NCBI RefSeq assembly: GCF_001766235.1
Contig: NZ_CP015164.1
Coordinates: 248,001-312,000 of the forward strand
DNA from: Acetobacter ascendens
Lineage (GTDB): Bacteria; Pseudomonadota; Alphaproteobacteria; Acetobacterales; Acetobacteraceae
Direction: 5' to 3'
Length of the DNA stretch: 64,000 nucleotides
Positions within the stretch are counted from its first letter, which is position 1. Each line of letters opens with the position of its first letter. The notes under the pieces are model-generated. The model was not told the DNA's origin, searched no databases, and saw only the letters and a list, made by a program, of their open reading frames with translations. The position numbers and the translations under genes were made by a program. Shown in pieces: positions 52,190 to 61,885 of the stretch.

Positions 52190-53785
52190 ATGAGTAATTC
52201 CTTTGTCCGGCATGCGCGTTCTCATGCCTCTTCAGTGTGCCGCGGGTCTCGCGGGTTTGTTAAGGCAAGCTGTTCTTTAGTCGCGCTCGGTCTGGCCGCG
52301 TTTGTAGCGCCAGAAGAGGTGCGGGCAGAACAAACGCTCGTTTCCATTAAGGGGATCACCCTTCAGGGCGCGCTGGATATTGGTGGGTCTGCTTTTTTCC
52401 TGCCCAATACCAACTTTGGCGCTGGGTCTTACGGCACTAAATCCTCTGGCGCTCTGGTGCGGCATAAAAACAGCACATATGGCGAATTTTACGGCAAGCC
52501 CATGCTTATGGGGTCTTGGCAAACGGGCTGGGGCTTTACCGTTATTGGCAAGGCTTCTGCCATTGGTGCCACCACGCTGGGTGATGGTGATGCGGAGGAA
52601 GTTTCTCAAACATCTGGCACGCCGCGCTCCATTTATTTGGAAGAAGCCAATCTGGGCGTAGAAGTGCCGCTCAAGATGGCAGGCGGCAACCAGGTTCTTA
52701 CGGTGCAGGGCGGCAGACAGGCCTTTGCGGTGGATGATGGCTTTCTGATTGGTAAAGGCACCTACAGCGCGGGTGATAGAGGCGCATGGTGGTATGCACC
52801 GCGATATGCGTTTTCTGGCCCAGGCGTGATCAAGCTGGAAGGTGATTCCGTGCGTGGGGATGTCTTTATGTTGGAAAGCAATTCCGACAACGACATTGAC
52901 CGCGGGTATGATCGCCCCAAAACCAAGTTTGTCGGGTTTGATGTATCCTGGTTTAAAAACAAACCCGGTGGGCATGGTGGGTCTACATATGCAGATCGTG
53001 CGGCGTATGTAACGTTAACCTACTTCCATGTGCGTGATGCAGATGGGTCATCTCATTACGATTATTCCACACGTGCAGATCGTAACGGCATGAACGTAGC
53101 AGCCCTGAGCTGGGGTGGCACACTGTTTCCCATCAAGGCGTTGGGAATTTCAAAAAACTTTACGTTCTACGGCAACTTTGTATCCGAACAGAACAGCCAC
53201 GCAGGCAATGGCTACAAATCAGTAGAAGCCTACGGTATGTTTTTCGAACCCGGCTATACGTTCTCCATGCTGCCGTGGAAACCACACCTGTTTTATCGGT
53301 ACACGCGTTTTGGTGGCGGCAAAAATGCCGAAGGTTCGGTCAAGCGCAATTACGATACGTTCTTCCTGTATGATGGTAAACGCTACACCTATGGCGGTTA
53401 CTGGCCGGGTGAAATTGTGGGCATGTATCTTGCCCCGCTTTCTGATTTGGAAGTGCATCAGTTTGACCTTACCGGCACGCCGCCTGTGCACCTGTTCCGT
53501 AAAAAGGATGAGCTTAAGCTGGGTGTGCATTTTTACGATCTCTCCCTGCTGTATCCCTCCGGTATGGGGCTGAAGAACGTGGGCCGCCATGTTTCAAACG
53601 AAGTGGATTTTACGGCCGAATATATGCTGGACGAAACCACATCAGCCGCGGTTGCCGCAGGCACAGCCTTTAGTGGCCCGGCAGGGCGGGCGCTTTCACG
53701 CGCAGGGGTGCCAACGGGGTATCGTATGCACAATATCGGGCGGCATGCAGGCGTGCTGGAAGCCTATTTTTACAAGCATTTCTAA
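52190..53785 (+). CDS. Outer-membrane beta-barrel protein (porin/AlgE-like)
   Basis: 531 residues from ATG 52190. A signal peptide (about residues 1-46, ending EVRA) precedes a mature chain with alternating hydrophobic strands and aromatic girdles. It ends in phenylalanine (EAYFYKHF), as BAM substrates do. Turns rich in G, D, N and S, and strands such as YAFSGPGVIKLEGDSVRGDVFML and AYVTLTYFHVRDADG, suggest a large barrel like alginate-export or carbohydrate-selective porins. The substrate is unknown. It follows an AT-rich control region and precedes an amino-acid permease. Confidence 0.75.
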   Translation: MSNSFVRHARSHASSVCRGSRGFVKASCSLVALGLAAFVAPEEVRAEQTLVSIKGITLQGALDIGGSAFFLPNTNFGAGSYGTKSSGALVRHKNSTYGEFYGKPMLMGSWQTGWGFTVIGKASAIGATTLGDGDAEEVSQTSGTPRSIYLEEANLGVEVPLKMAGGNQVLTVQGGRQAFAVDDGFLIGKGTYSAGDRGAWWYAPRYAFSGPGVIKLEGDSVRGDVFMLESNSDNDIDRGYDRPKTKFVGFDVSWFKNKPGGHGGSTYADRAAYVTLTYFHVRDADGSSHYDYSTRADRNGMNVAALSWGGTLFPIKALGISKNFTFYGNFVSEQNSHAGNGYKSVEAYGMFFEPGYTFSMLPWKPHLFYRYTRFGGGKNAEGSVKRNYDTFFLYDGKRYTYGGYWPGEIVGMYLAPLSDLEVHQFDLTGTPPVHLFRKKDELKLGVHFYDLSLLYPSGMGLKNVGRHVSNEVDFTAEYMLDETTSAAVAAGTAFSGPAGRALSRAGVPTGYRMHNIGRHAGVLEAYFYKHF

Positions 53786-53794
53786 CGAGAATTT

Positions 53795-53815
53795 CCCAAA
53801 ACGTTTCGTTTTGGG
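53795..53815. terminator. Hairpin between barrel gene and permease
   Basis: CCCAAAACG pairs perfectly with CGTTTTGGG around a 3-base loop, but no T-run follows. It may be a weak terminator or mRNA-stabilising structure. Confidence 0.5.
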
Positions 53816-53854
53816 GTAGAAACTTGCAGGACAACAAGAATAAAGGATTTCCTG

Positions 53855-55225
53855 ATGCCCGAACCGACAACCCTTCCTGCGGAAAAACCCGCAGACGGGC
53901 TGCGTAATCGCCACATAGCTATGATCGCTCTGGGCGGCACTATTGGGGCTGGCCTGTTTGTTGGCAGTGGCGCTGCCATTGCAGCAACGGGGCCTGCGGT
54001 TCTGCTGGCGTTTCTGCTGGTAGGATTTCTGGTTATCCTGGTGATGCGCATGCTGGGGGAAATGGTTGTGGCGGACCCCGGGCGCGGGTCCTTTGTAGAA
54101 TACATTCGCGCTGCACATGGAGATAAAGTGGGCTTTACCGCAGGGTGGCTTTACTGGTTCTTCTGGGTGGTGGTGTTGGGAAGTGAGGCCATAGCCGGCG
54201 CCATTCTGTTACAAGATTGGGTGCATCTGCCAGTTTGGCTGCTTTCTGTTGTGCTTATTCTTGTTCTTAAACTTATTAACTTTGCAGCCCCACGCGTTTT
54301 TGGTGAATGTGAATTCTGGCTTTCTGCCATTAAAGTTTTCAGCATTATCGCCTTTATTGCTATTTCCCTTTTATATGCGGCGCATGTGTTTGGGCCGGGC
54401 GTTTCTGTAAAGGAAAATCTGCTGGGGCATGGTGGGCTTTTCCCGCATGGTGTTGTGGCGCTGCTTTCTATTATTCCCACCATTTTGTTCACCATGATGG
54501 GTTCAGAAATTGCCACAGTAGCCGCTGCTGAATCTCCAGAGCCGGGTAAAAATGTGGCCCGTGTAACCCGCAGCCTTGGCCGCCGTATTACACTGTTTTA
54601 CGTGGCCGCCGTGGGTATGATCCTGATTGTGGTGCCGTGGACAAACATTGTCGCCGGTAAATCGCCTTTTGTGGCGGCTATGGATGTTATGGGCGTGCCC
54701 GGTGCAGGGTTGCTGATGCGTATTGTGGTGCTGAGCGCCATTCTCTCCTGCCTGAACTCCGCCATGTATATTACATCGCGCATTCTTACAGAGCTGGCTG
54801 CTCAGGGGGATGCTCCGGGCTTTTTGGCGCGTAGCTCTGCCGCTGTTGTGCCGCGTAAGGCCATTATTGTTAGCAGCCTTGCGGGCACGTTGGTGGCTTT
54901 CTCATCCATTCTGGCACCGGGCACCATCTTTGCCTTTCTGCTAAGCTGTAGTGGTGGCGTTATCCTGCTGATCTACAGCCTGATTGTAACATCTTACATT
55001 GTTACGCGCCGTGCAGCGCGGAAGGCTGGCACAGAGGCAGAAAATTACACGCTGCCGCTTTTCCCGCTGTGCAATTACGTAACACTTGCTGGTGTGGTGC
55101 TGGTGTTTGTGGCCATGTTGCTGAACCCATCCGAACGGATGACGGCTCTGGCAACCATGGGCAGCTCGGTGGTGTGCTACCTTATGGCTGTTTACTTTGC
55201 CACCAATAACAAAAAAGCTGGCTGA
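53855..55225 (+). CDS. Amino-acid permease (APC superfamily)
   Basis: The 456-residue inner-membrane transporter has about 12 helices. The N-terminal LRNRHIAMIALGGTIGAGLFVGSG is the signature of the amino-acid transporter (AAT) family, which includes proline, GABA and aromatic permeases. GRGSFVEYIRAAHG and TMMGSEIATVAAAESPEPGKNVARVTRSL also fit. Its nearness to putA makes proline or a related amino acid a possible substrate, by inference only. A terminator at 55239-55268 ends it. Confidence 0.88.
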   Translation: MPEPTTLPAEKPADGLRNRHIAMIALGGTIGAGLFVGSGAAIAATGPAVLLAFLLVGFLVILVMRMLGEMVVADPGRGSFVEYIRAAHGDKVGFTAGWLYWFFWVVVLGSEAIAGAILLQDWVHLPVWLLSVVLILVLKLINFAAPRVFGECEFWLSAIKVFSIIAFIAISLLYAAHVFGPGVSVKENLLGHGGLFPHGVVALLSIIPTILFTMMGSEIATVAAAESPEPGKNVARVTRSLGRRITLFYVAAVGMILIVVPWTNIVAGKSPFVAAMDVMGVPGAGLLMRIVVLSAILSCLNSAMYITSRILTELAAQGDAPGFLARSSAAVVPRKAIIVSSLAGTLVAFSSILAPGTIFAFLLSCSGGVILLIYSLIVTSYIVTRRAARKAGTEAENYTLPLFPLCNYVTLAGVVLVFVAMLLNPSERMTALATMGSSVVCYLMAVYFATNNKKAG

Positions 55226-55238
55226 GCTTTGTATTTAC

Positions 55239-55268
55239 TGAGTATTCCCGTTGTTTAGGGAATACTCA
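55239..55268. terminator. Bidirectional terminator between permease and DUF1275 gene
   Basis: TGAGTATTCCC (55239-55249) pairs with GGGAATACTCA (55258-55268), followed by TTTTG on the forward strand. On the reverse strand the stem includes the last codons of the DUF1275 gene. Confidence 0.75.
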
Positions 55269-55939
55269 TTTTGTCCAGATGCAGGGCAAGAGGGTGGCGG
55301 CGCCAATGCAGCAGGCCACCCGCCGCAAAAACGGTAGCACCCGCAGCGGCAATACCAATTCCAACATTTTTATCAGAAACCAGAGTGCCAATAACGGCCC
55401 CCACAAACAGGCTGGCAATAGCGGCTAATCTGCGCCAAGTGCCAGAGTTTGTGCCCCCAGCCACTGTGCTGTTATGGGCCAGCCCGTGCAGCACCATAGT
55501 GGCGGCAGGCAGCACCATATCCGGCAGTTTGGCATGGCGCGTGGCAGAAGTTTGCAGCCCCATGGCTAGCGAGAGCATGCCCAGCGTAATGTAAATGCTG
55601 CCTCTAAGCTGTGCACACCACACAAACGCGGCCAGCCCCACAAGGCAGCCAACACCCAGCAGGATATCTCCCACTACAAGGCGTGTATGGCGTTCACGCC
55701 GTACAAGGCGTGCCACCAATAATGGCCCCCGTAAAGTAACAGGCAATGGCTTCTAGGCCAGAAAGAACAATGGCCTGAGAAGTGGCAATGTTAACAGCCA
55801 TAAGAATAATGGTGGCTGTCATATATCCTGCAAAAATTTTCAGATGCAGTAGGGATATGGCATCCAGCATGCCCATTGCCATTGTAACCAGCAGAATGGC
55901 AATAACCAGCTTGGCATCATGTCCCGTACGGGCTGTCAT
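55255..55939 (-). pseudogene. DUF1275 (YoaK-like) membrane protein, frameshifted
   Basis: Two overlapping frames on the reverse strand together make one protein. The first (from ATG 55939) has AMGMLDAISLLHLKIFAGYMTATIILMA and YFTGAIIGG, which fits the N-terminal half of DUF1275. It then runs into a stop at 55694. The other frame continues from about 55720 with ARLVRRERHTRLVVGDILLGVG and several more membrane segments. The break lies at about 55710-55725. The protein would have about 225 residues and six helices. It could be a real mutation or a sequencing error. Confidence 0.8.
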
Positions 55940-56094
55940 AATTTCTCCTCTAAAGAAAAAGAATGAAAAGAGAGGTTTTATGCGCGTTTTGTAATAGAAG
56001 GATGCGCGTTATATCACCATCTCTGCTCACGAAAAGATGATCTCTTGTAAGATGAGCCATGCCCCACGCAGGAGGCACAGCCGTACAAACAAAA

Positions 56095-56128
56095 CCCCCG
56101 GCGCACAAAAACGCCGAGGGCTTGGTTC
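56095..56128 (-). terminator. Rho-independent terminator after putA
   Basis: On the reverse strand the GC-rich stem CCCTCGGCG...CGCCGGGGG is followed by TTTTGTTTGT. It starts 17 bases after the putA stop. Confidence 0.8.
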
Positions 56129-56144
56129 ATACCGTGCTGGCTGG

Positions 56145-59100
56145 TTAGTTCAGTGTCATCAGGCTGGCATTGCCACCCGCTGCGGTGGTGTTGATGCTGC
56201 GAGACTGCTCTTCCAGCACCACTTCAACACCAGGCAATGTTGCGCCCGTTACAAAGGCAGAAACAATGGGGCCATTGGCTTCTGCTAGTGTTTTGCGTGC
56301 ACTGCGGAAGATGGCGTTATCATCTTCACCCAGCAGGATAGAGCAGGGCAGGGCCGTTGCGCTGACAACTGGGCGAATGGCCTGACGCAGAATATCTGGC
56401 AGTCTATCCAGCCATTCTGTCAGGTTTTCTTCTGCCAGCACCAGTGCGGTGTTGCCCCCAGCCAGTGCCAGAGAAACCTGATCATACAGCCCTGCCAGCG
56501 TGATGGGCACGCACAGCACGTTGCCGCGCGCGCTCAGGCGGTAGATGTTCTGCTCACCCACAGGGCCGGGGAGGGTGATTTCTCCGCCCACCAGCGGCAG
56601 GCGTGCCAGATTGCCAGCAATCTGCGCGGCTTTGCTTTCACCTTTTTCACGCAGCCAGTCTGTCCACTGCGCCATTTCTGGCGTGGTGCGGCCCCGCACA
56701 ATCTGCGCCACTGTTGGAGCTTCGGACAGCAGACGGCGCAGAATAAGCGGGCCACCTGCCTTGGGGCCGGTGCCAGAAAGGCCACGCCCACCAAAGGGCT
56801 GTACACCCACCACCGCGCCAATGGTGTTGCGGTTGACGTAAAGATTGCCTGCCTCAACCTGTGAGAGCACGCTTTTGATTGTGGAATCCAACCGGGTATG
56901 CAGGCCGAATGTTAGCCCGTAGCCGGTATCGTTAATTTCCAGCAGCAGTTCTTCCAGCTTGTCACGCTGGAAGCGCAGAACATGCAGCACGGGGCCAAAT
57001 ACTTCCGGCCCGATTTCCCGAATGTTCAGCACTTCAATCAATGTGGGCGGCACGTAACTGCCATTGGCGCAGGCTTCTGGCACAGGCAGCGCCATAACCG
57101 GAGCCTTGCGCGCTTTAAAGGCATTAACATGCGCCGTAATGTTTGCAGCGGCTTCCTCGGTAATCACCGGGCCCACATCGCAGGAAAGATGCGCGGGGTT
57201 GCCAATACGCAGTTCACGCATAGCGCCGCGCAGCATAGCCAGAACGTGGTCTGCACAATCTTCCTGCACACACAGAACGCGCAGGGCGGAGCAGCGCTGG
57301 CCTGCACTATCAAAGGCAGAGGCCAGAACATCAGCCACAACCTGTTCTGCCAGTGCGGAGGAATCCACAATCATGGCATTCTGGCCGCCGGTTTCGGCCA
57401 CAAATGGCACGGGCTGGCCGGTAGCTGTGCGGCGTTCCAGAAGCTGGTGGTTGATAATTTGCGCCACGGTGGTGGAGCCAGTGAACATCACACCCATGAC
57501 GCGCTCATCCGCCACGGCAGCAGCGCCTACGTCACCTTCACCTGTCAGCAGTTGCAGGGCTGCGGGGGGCACGCCTGCTTCTTGCAAAATGCCCACGGCC
57601 ACGGCCGCAACAAGGGGTGTTTCTTCTGCTGGTTTGGCCAGAACAACGTTACCGGCCGCAAGGGCTGCGGCAATCTGGCCGATAAAGATGGCCAGCGGGA
57701 AGTTCCACGGGCTAATGCAGGTGACAATCCCCAGTGGCTTGTGGGTGGTATTATCAAAATCCCGCCGGATGGTGGCTCCGTAATAGCGCAGGAAGTCTAC
57801 AGCCTCACGCACTTCTGCCACGGCGTTGGGGAGGGATTTTCCGGCTTCACGCCCCAGAAGTGCCAGAAGATCATCTGTGCGTTCTTCCAGAATGTCAGAG
57901 GCTTTTTGCAGAATATCTGCACGTTCTGCCGGGCTGCGGTTGGCCCAATCCTGCTGGCCTTTTTGTGCGGCATCTACAGCTTTTGTCACCACATCTGGCG
58001 TGGCGTAAGAGACCTTGCCCACCACATCGCGCCGGTCTGCCGGGTTGGTAACGGGGCGGAAAGCGCCTTTCTTTTTCACACCCACAACCATGGGGCTGGC
58101 TTCCCACGTTTGCGGGGCATCTTTAATGCCGATTGCCAGTGCGGACAGAACTTTGTCATCCGCCAGATCCACCCCTGCGGAGTTGATGCGTTCTGGCGCA
58201 AACAGATCTCGCGGGTTGCGGATTTCTGTGTGCGGTGCGCCATAGGGTGCGTAACGGTGGGCCACATCAATGGGGTTTTCAATCAGGGATGAAAGCGGAA
58301 TGGCGCTATCCCCAATCTGATTGACGAAGGAGGAATTAGCCCCGTTTTCCAGCAGGCGGCGCACAAGGTAGGCCAGCAGGGTTTCATGCGTGCCAACAGG
58401 TGCATAAATGCGGCACGGACGGTTGAACTTATCCGCCCCCACAACCTGTTTGTACAGCGGTTCGCCCATACCGTGCAGGCACTGGAATTCGTAAGAGCCA
58501 AGCTCGAACTTTTCACCTGCCAAAGTGTAAATGGTGGAAAGCGTGCGGGCGTTGTGCGTGGCAAATTGCGGGAAAATGACATCACGCGCGTTCAGCAATT
58601 TGCGGGCGCAGGCAATGTAGCTGATATCTGTGTGGCACTTGCGGGTATAAACGGGAAAATCCGCCATGCCCTCAACCTGTGCTTTCTTGATTTCGCTATC
58701 CCAGTAAGCGCCTTTTACCAAGCGCACCATAATGCGGCGGTTGGTGCGCTTGGCCAGATCAATAATGTAATCCAGCACATAGGGGCAGCGCTTGCCGTAA
58801 GCCTGCACCACAAAACCGATGCCGTTCCAGCCTTCCAGCCCCGGCGTGGCGCACAGGGCTTCCAGAATATCTAAAGAGACATCCAGACGTTCTGTTTCTT
58901 CCGCATCAATATTCAGGCCGATATCGTATTTGCGGGCCAGCAGCGTAAGTTCCTGCACAACCGGCAGCAGTTCCCCCATTACACGGTCATACTGCGCGCG
59001 GGCATAGCGTGGGTGCAGAGCGGAAAGTTTGATGGAAATGCCGGGCCGGTCATACACATTGTTGCCGGTTGCGCTGCGGCCAATGGTGTTGATGGCGTTG

Positions 59101-59780
59101 ATATAATCCTGCCGGTAGCGTTCTGCATCGTGCGCGGTAAACGCGGCCTCGCCCAGCATATCGTAGGAATAGGAAAAACCGTCAGCTTCCAGCTTGGCGC
59201 TGTTCTTGCGGGCCTGATCAATGGTCTGGCCCAGCACAAACTGTTCGCCCATCAGGCGCATGGCGGCATCTACGGCCTTGCGGATAATGGGTTTAGATGT
59301 GCGTTCGGCAAAGTTGAGCAAATAGCTGGCAATCGTGCCTTCATCATGATCGGTTACCAGTTTGCCGGTAAGCGCCAGCCCCCATGCGGCGGCGTTGGCA
59401 AACAAAGGCTTGCCGCGCGCAACATGAGAAAGCCAGTTGCTTTCACCAATCTTGTCCTGAATTAGCGCATCGCGCGTGGCAACGTCTGGAATACGCAGCA
59501 GCGCTTCGGCCAGACACATTAGGGCCACGCCCTCGGTGGAGGAAAGCGAGAACTCCTGCACCAGTGTTTCCACCAGCCCCGGGCTGCGGCGCGCGCGCAG
59601 GGCTTCGGCCAGTTTGGCAGCCATAGTGGCAACAGAGCCGTTTTCTGCCTCTGTTAATGTGGCGTCTGGTGTCAGGGTTTCCACGCACTGGGCTTCGGGG
59701 CGGCGCATGGCTTCAATAATGGCCTGCCGAAGTGGTGTGCGGGATGCAAAATCAGGAGCGAACGTGTCTGTGGATGACAT
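56145..59780 (-). CDS. putA: Bifunctional proline dehydrogenase / delta-1-pyrroline-5-carboxylate dehydrogenase
   Basis: PutA oxidises proline to glutamate in two steps, passing electrons to the quinone pool and to NAD. From ATG 59780 it has 1211 residues. The proline dehydrogenase half (about 1-500) has ISIKLSALHPRYARAQYD, NIDAEETERLDVSLD and RMLVKGAYWD-like RLVKGAYWDSEIKKAQ. The aldehyde dehydrogenase half has the catalytic Glu in FVAETGGQN (about 796) and Cys in AGQRCSALR (about 829). The N-terminal ribbon-helix-helix DNA-binding domain of trifunctional PutA is absent, so another regulator is needed; a GntR gene lies just upstream. Confidence 0.95.
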   Translation of the reverse strand: MSSTDTFAPDFASRTPLRQAIIEAMRRPEAQCVETLTPDATLTEAENGSVATMAAKLAEALRARRSPGLVETLVQEFSLSSTEGVALMCLAEALLRIPDVATRDALIQDKIGESNWLSHVARGKPLFANAAAWGLALTGKLVTDHDEGTIASYLLNFAERTSKPIIRKAVDAAMRLMGEQFVLGQTIDQARKNSAKLEADGFSYSYDMLGEAAFTAHDAERYRQDYINAINTIGRSATGNNVYDRPGISIKLSALHPRYARAQYDRVMGELLPVVQELTLLARKYDIGLNIDAEETERLDVSLDILEALCATPGLEGWNGIGFVVQAYGKRCPYVLDYIIDLAKRTNRRIMVRLVKGAYWDSEIKKAQVEGMADFPVYTRKCHTDISYIACARKLLNARDVIFPQFATHNARTLSTIYTLAGEKFELGSYEFQCLHGMGEPLYKQVVGADKFNRPCRIYAPVGTHETLLAYLVRRLLENGANSSFVNQIGDSAIPLSSLIENPIDVAHRYAPYGAPHTEIRNPRDLFAPERINSAGVDLADDKVLSALAIGIKDAPQTWEASPMVVGVKKKGAFRPVTNPADRRDVVGKVSYATPDVVTKAVDAAQKGQQDWANRSPAERADILQKASDILEERTDDLLALLGREAGKSLPNAVAEVREAVDFLRYYGATIRRDFDNTTHKPLGIVTCISPWNFPLAIFIGQIAAALAAGNVVLAKPAEETPLVAAVAVGILQEAGVPPAALQLLTGEGDVGAAAVADERVMGVMFTGSTTVAQIINHQLLERRTATGQPVPFVAETGGQNAMIVDSSALAEQVVADVLASAFDSAGQRCSALRVLCVQEDCADHVLAMLRGAMRELRIGNPAHLSCDVGPVITEEAAANITAHVNAFKARKAPVMALPVPEACANGSYVPPTLIEVLNIREIGPEVFGPVLHVLRFQRDKLEELLLEINDTGYGLTFGLHTRLDSTIKSVLSQVEAGNLYVNRNTIGAVVGVQPFGGRGLSGTGPKAGGPLILRRLLSEAPTVAQIVRGRTTPEMAQWTDWLREKGESKAAQIAGNLARLPLVGGEITLPGPVGEQNIYRLSARGNVLCVPITLAGLYDQVSLALAGGNTALVLAEENLTEWLDRLPDILRQAIRPVVSATALPCSILLGEDDNAIFRSARKTLAEANGPIVSAFVTGATLPGVEVVLEEQSRSINTTAAGGNASLMTLN

Positions 59781-59870
59781 GGGCTTTTCATTCCGGATTG
59801 GTGAGCCATAACCGGGCCTGCCGTGTGTGCAGGTAGTTTTGGCTTCATAATGATTATTCCCTCCTGACAT

Positions 59871-59903
59871 GATAATATATGATTTGCAACATAATATATT
59901 ATC
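59871..59903. promoter_or_regulatory. Inverted repeat between gntR and putA
   Basis: GATAATATAT (59871-59880) is an exact complement of ATATATTATC (59894-59903), with a 13-base spacer. It is AT-rich and lies 90 bp upstream of the putA start, the right place for an operator or the -10 zone of a promoter. Confidence 0.55.
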
Positions 59904-59979
59904 CAGAAATGCAGAGGTGTTCCGCTCTTTAAACCCTACCTGTAGCGCTAGGGTTTTTGTGAATTTCCATAAGGGGAAA

Positions 59980-60693
59980 TCAGGTGCCTGTTCTGGCGGT
60001 TTTTGCAGCTTTTCTGCTGCGGAACACATCTATGGAAATAGTCGCCGCTTCCAGAATATGCGTGCGCGTGAGATGCGCGCATAAATCGGCATCGCGGTTG
60101 CGGCAGGCATCTAGAATCGCCTTGTGTTCCAGATCTGTAATATCCTTGCGGCCCTCTATCACCAGATGCCCACGAATATAGCGATCAAGCCGCACGTGCA
60201 GGTCTTCTATCATTTCAAGCAAGCGCGGGCTGCGGGCCGATGCGTAAATGGAATTATGAAAAGCCCGGTTGAGCGCGCCAGAGCGGATACGCCCAGAAGG
60301 GCCATGCACACCCTCTACAAAGGCTTCATACGCATCTTCCACGCGGGCAAAATCAACGCGTGTCATGTTGCGTACACCTTCTGCGGCGGCGCGTTCCTCT
60401 AAAATGGCGCGGATCTGGGAGTATTCCAGAATATCCGCCTCATTCATGCCAATCACCATCGCCCCTTTATTGGGCATGAAGGTGACAAGCCCTTCAGCTT
60501 CCAGATGTTTCAGGGCCTCGCGCACAGGAATAATGCTGACACCAAAGCCGCTGGCCAGTTCAGATTGCGGTAGCGGTTGGCCGGGCTGAATCTGGTCTTC
60601 AAGAATGGCGCGGCGCAAGGCGTCGCATATGGCTTCAGAAGCGGTGCCATGGCCTGTTATTTCTGTTTTTGCAAAAAGGCTGGCTGGCAGCAT
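59980..60693 (-). CDS. GntR-family (FCD) transcriptional regulator
   Basis: The 237-residue protein has a winged helix-turn-helix at about residues 18-80 (ICDALRRAILEDQIQPGQPLPQSELASGFGVSIIPVREALKHLEAEGLV). An FCD ligand domain follows with the conserved histidines and D/E (ALNRAFHNSIYASARSPRLLEMIEDLHVRL...EHKAILDA), which bind a metal and an organic acid. It sits 199 bp upstream of putA on the same strand and is the likely regulator of proline breakdown, which fits the lack of a DNA-binding domain in PutA. Confidence 0.85.
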   Translation of the reverse strand: MLPASLFAKTEITGHGTASEAICDALRRAILEDQIQPGQPLPQSELASGFGVSIIPVREALKHLEAEGLVTFMPNKGAMVIGMNEADILEYSQIRAILEERAAAEGVRNMTRVDFARVEDAYEAFVEGVHGPSGRIRSGALNRAFHNSIYASARSPRLLEMIEDLHVRLDRYIRGHLVIEGRKDITDLEHKAILDACRNRDADLCAHLTRTHILEAATISIDVFRSRKAAKTARTGT

Positions 60694-61234
60694 GCCTTGT
60701 ATTCCCGCTCGTCGTTTCTTTTTCGATACAAGTTAACGTTGTACCCTGCTGGTTGGCTGGCTGTCCAATTTTCGGTGGAGGTTAAGCGTATATTTGGGTG
60801 GAACGCCCAGCTTCGCCCATACACTCACTAGATCGTGATCTAGCACGAGGAAGGAAAGAAGACACGAATAACACCTGTAGGACACTTTGTTATAACATAG
60901 AGGGATTGCTCAGGACTACCTACACATCTCAGATAGGTGCAACAGGGAAGTTCACAAAAAACTGGCTTTTTGTGTTGCGGCTGAATTGAGAAAAGTGAGG
61001 CAGATTCATCAATATTCGTATCTTTGCCACGCAAAAGCAGGCTGGCTGGGCTTGGGCTGCTGGTGCTGCGCAAGGGCAGGCACGGGCCATGCACACAGCA
61101 AGGCTTGGGGTCAGGCTTATAGAAAAACCCTGATATATCTGTGGTCTGCCATGTGCGGGGTGCGCAATGGGGCTGCTTGATCTTTCAGGCAGATACAGGG
61201 CAGTTTGAGGCATATTCCGCTAGGGAGATTCTGA
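60694..61234. other. 541 bp intergenic region, no gene seen
   Basis: This is the divergent region between gntR and the DUF2501 gene. It contains the near-palindrome CTAGATC-GT-GATCTAG (60828-60843), a candidate operator. TAGGGAG serves ATG 61235. Open frames here are short and do not look coding. Confidence 0.5.
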
Positions 61235-61669
61235 ATGAAACTGATTGCCGTACGTGCCCTGTCGGCGCTTGCCCTCACCACATCTCTGCTGGCAGGGGCT
61301 GCTGTGTCTGCCCATGCGCAGGAAAACACAGATGCGCCCGTAACACGCGCCGGAGATACATCCCGCCTGACAGATGTAGATCCGTCTGGCTTTGTTGGTT
61401 CCATTGATCCGGCAGAAAATGCTGGCCTGCTGAACTACTGTGTGCAGAACGAATACGTTGATTACGACGACGGCTGGCGCACGCTGCAGGAATACAACAA
61501 AAAGACCAACGCCGTACCAGAAGGGCAGGAAGGCAGCATGCCTTACGCCAATGGTTCTGCTGGTCTGCTGCATGCCAACAACCACACCTACACCATTGCC
61601 ATGGCTGTTCTGCCAGTGCGCCAGAAAACCTGTAAGGCTGTTCTGGAACGGGCCAAGGCTTCTCTGTAA
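61235..61669 (+). CDS. Exported DUF2501 protein (YjjA-like)
   Basis: 144 residues. A signal peptide (MKLIAVRALSALALTTSLLA...SAHAQ, about 1-29) is followed by LLNYCVQNEYVDYDDGWRTL and a C-terminal TCKAVLERAKASL. The paired cysteines (about C69 and C133), the Tyr-rich centre and the helical end match DUF2501, whose E. coli member YjjA has no known activity. A disulphide between the two cysteines is likely. GGGAG precedes the start, and a strong terminator follows. Confidence 0.8.
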   Translation: MKLIAVRALSALALTTSLLAGAAVSAHAQENTDAPVTRAGDTSRLTDVDPSGFVGSIDPAENAGLLNYCVQNEYVDYDDGWRTLQEYNKKTNAVPEGQEGSMPYANGSAGLLHANNHTYTIAMAVLPVRQKTCKAVLERAKASL

Positions 61670-61732
61670 GCACAAGGCTGTTATTCCGGTTTTGTTGATA
61701 AGGCCGGATCACGCTGAACACGGCATGATGGA

Positions 61733-61765
61733 AGGGTCAGTCACACAGGTGGCTGGCCCTTTTTC
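61733..61765 (+). terminator. Rho-independent terminator after the DUF2501 gene
   Basis: AGGGTCAGTCAC (61733-61744) pairs with GTGGCTGGCCCT (61749-61760), allowing G-U pairs, followed by TTTTTC. Confidence 0.85.
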
Positions 61766-61885
61766 TGTATGAACGCACTTTATTTAGTGTTCATGCGGTG
61801 CAGGGTCTTTCATGCAGGCGTGCAATATGGTCAAACCAGTTCTGTTTCGTAACAAGAACAACAGAAGCCGAAAGGGCCAGACAGA

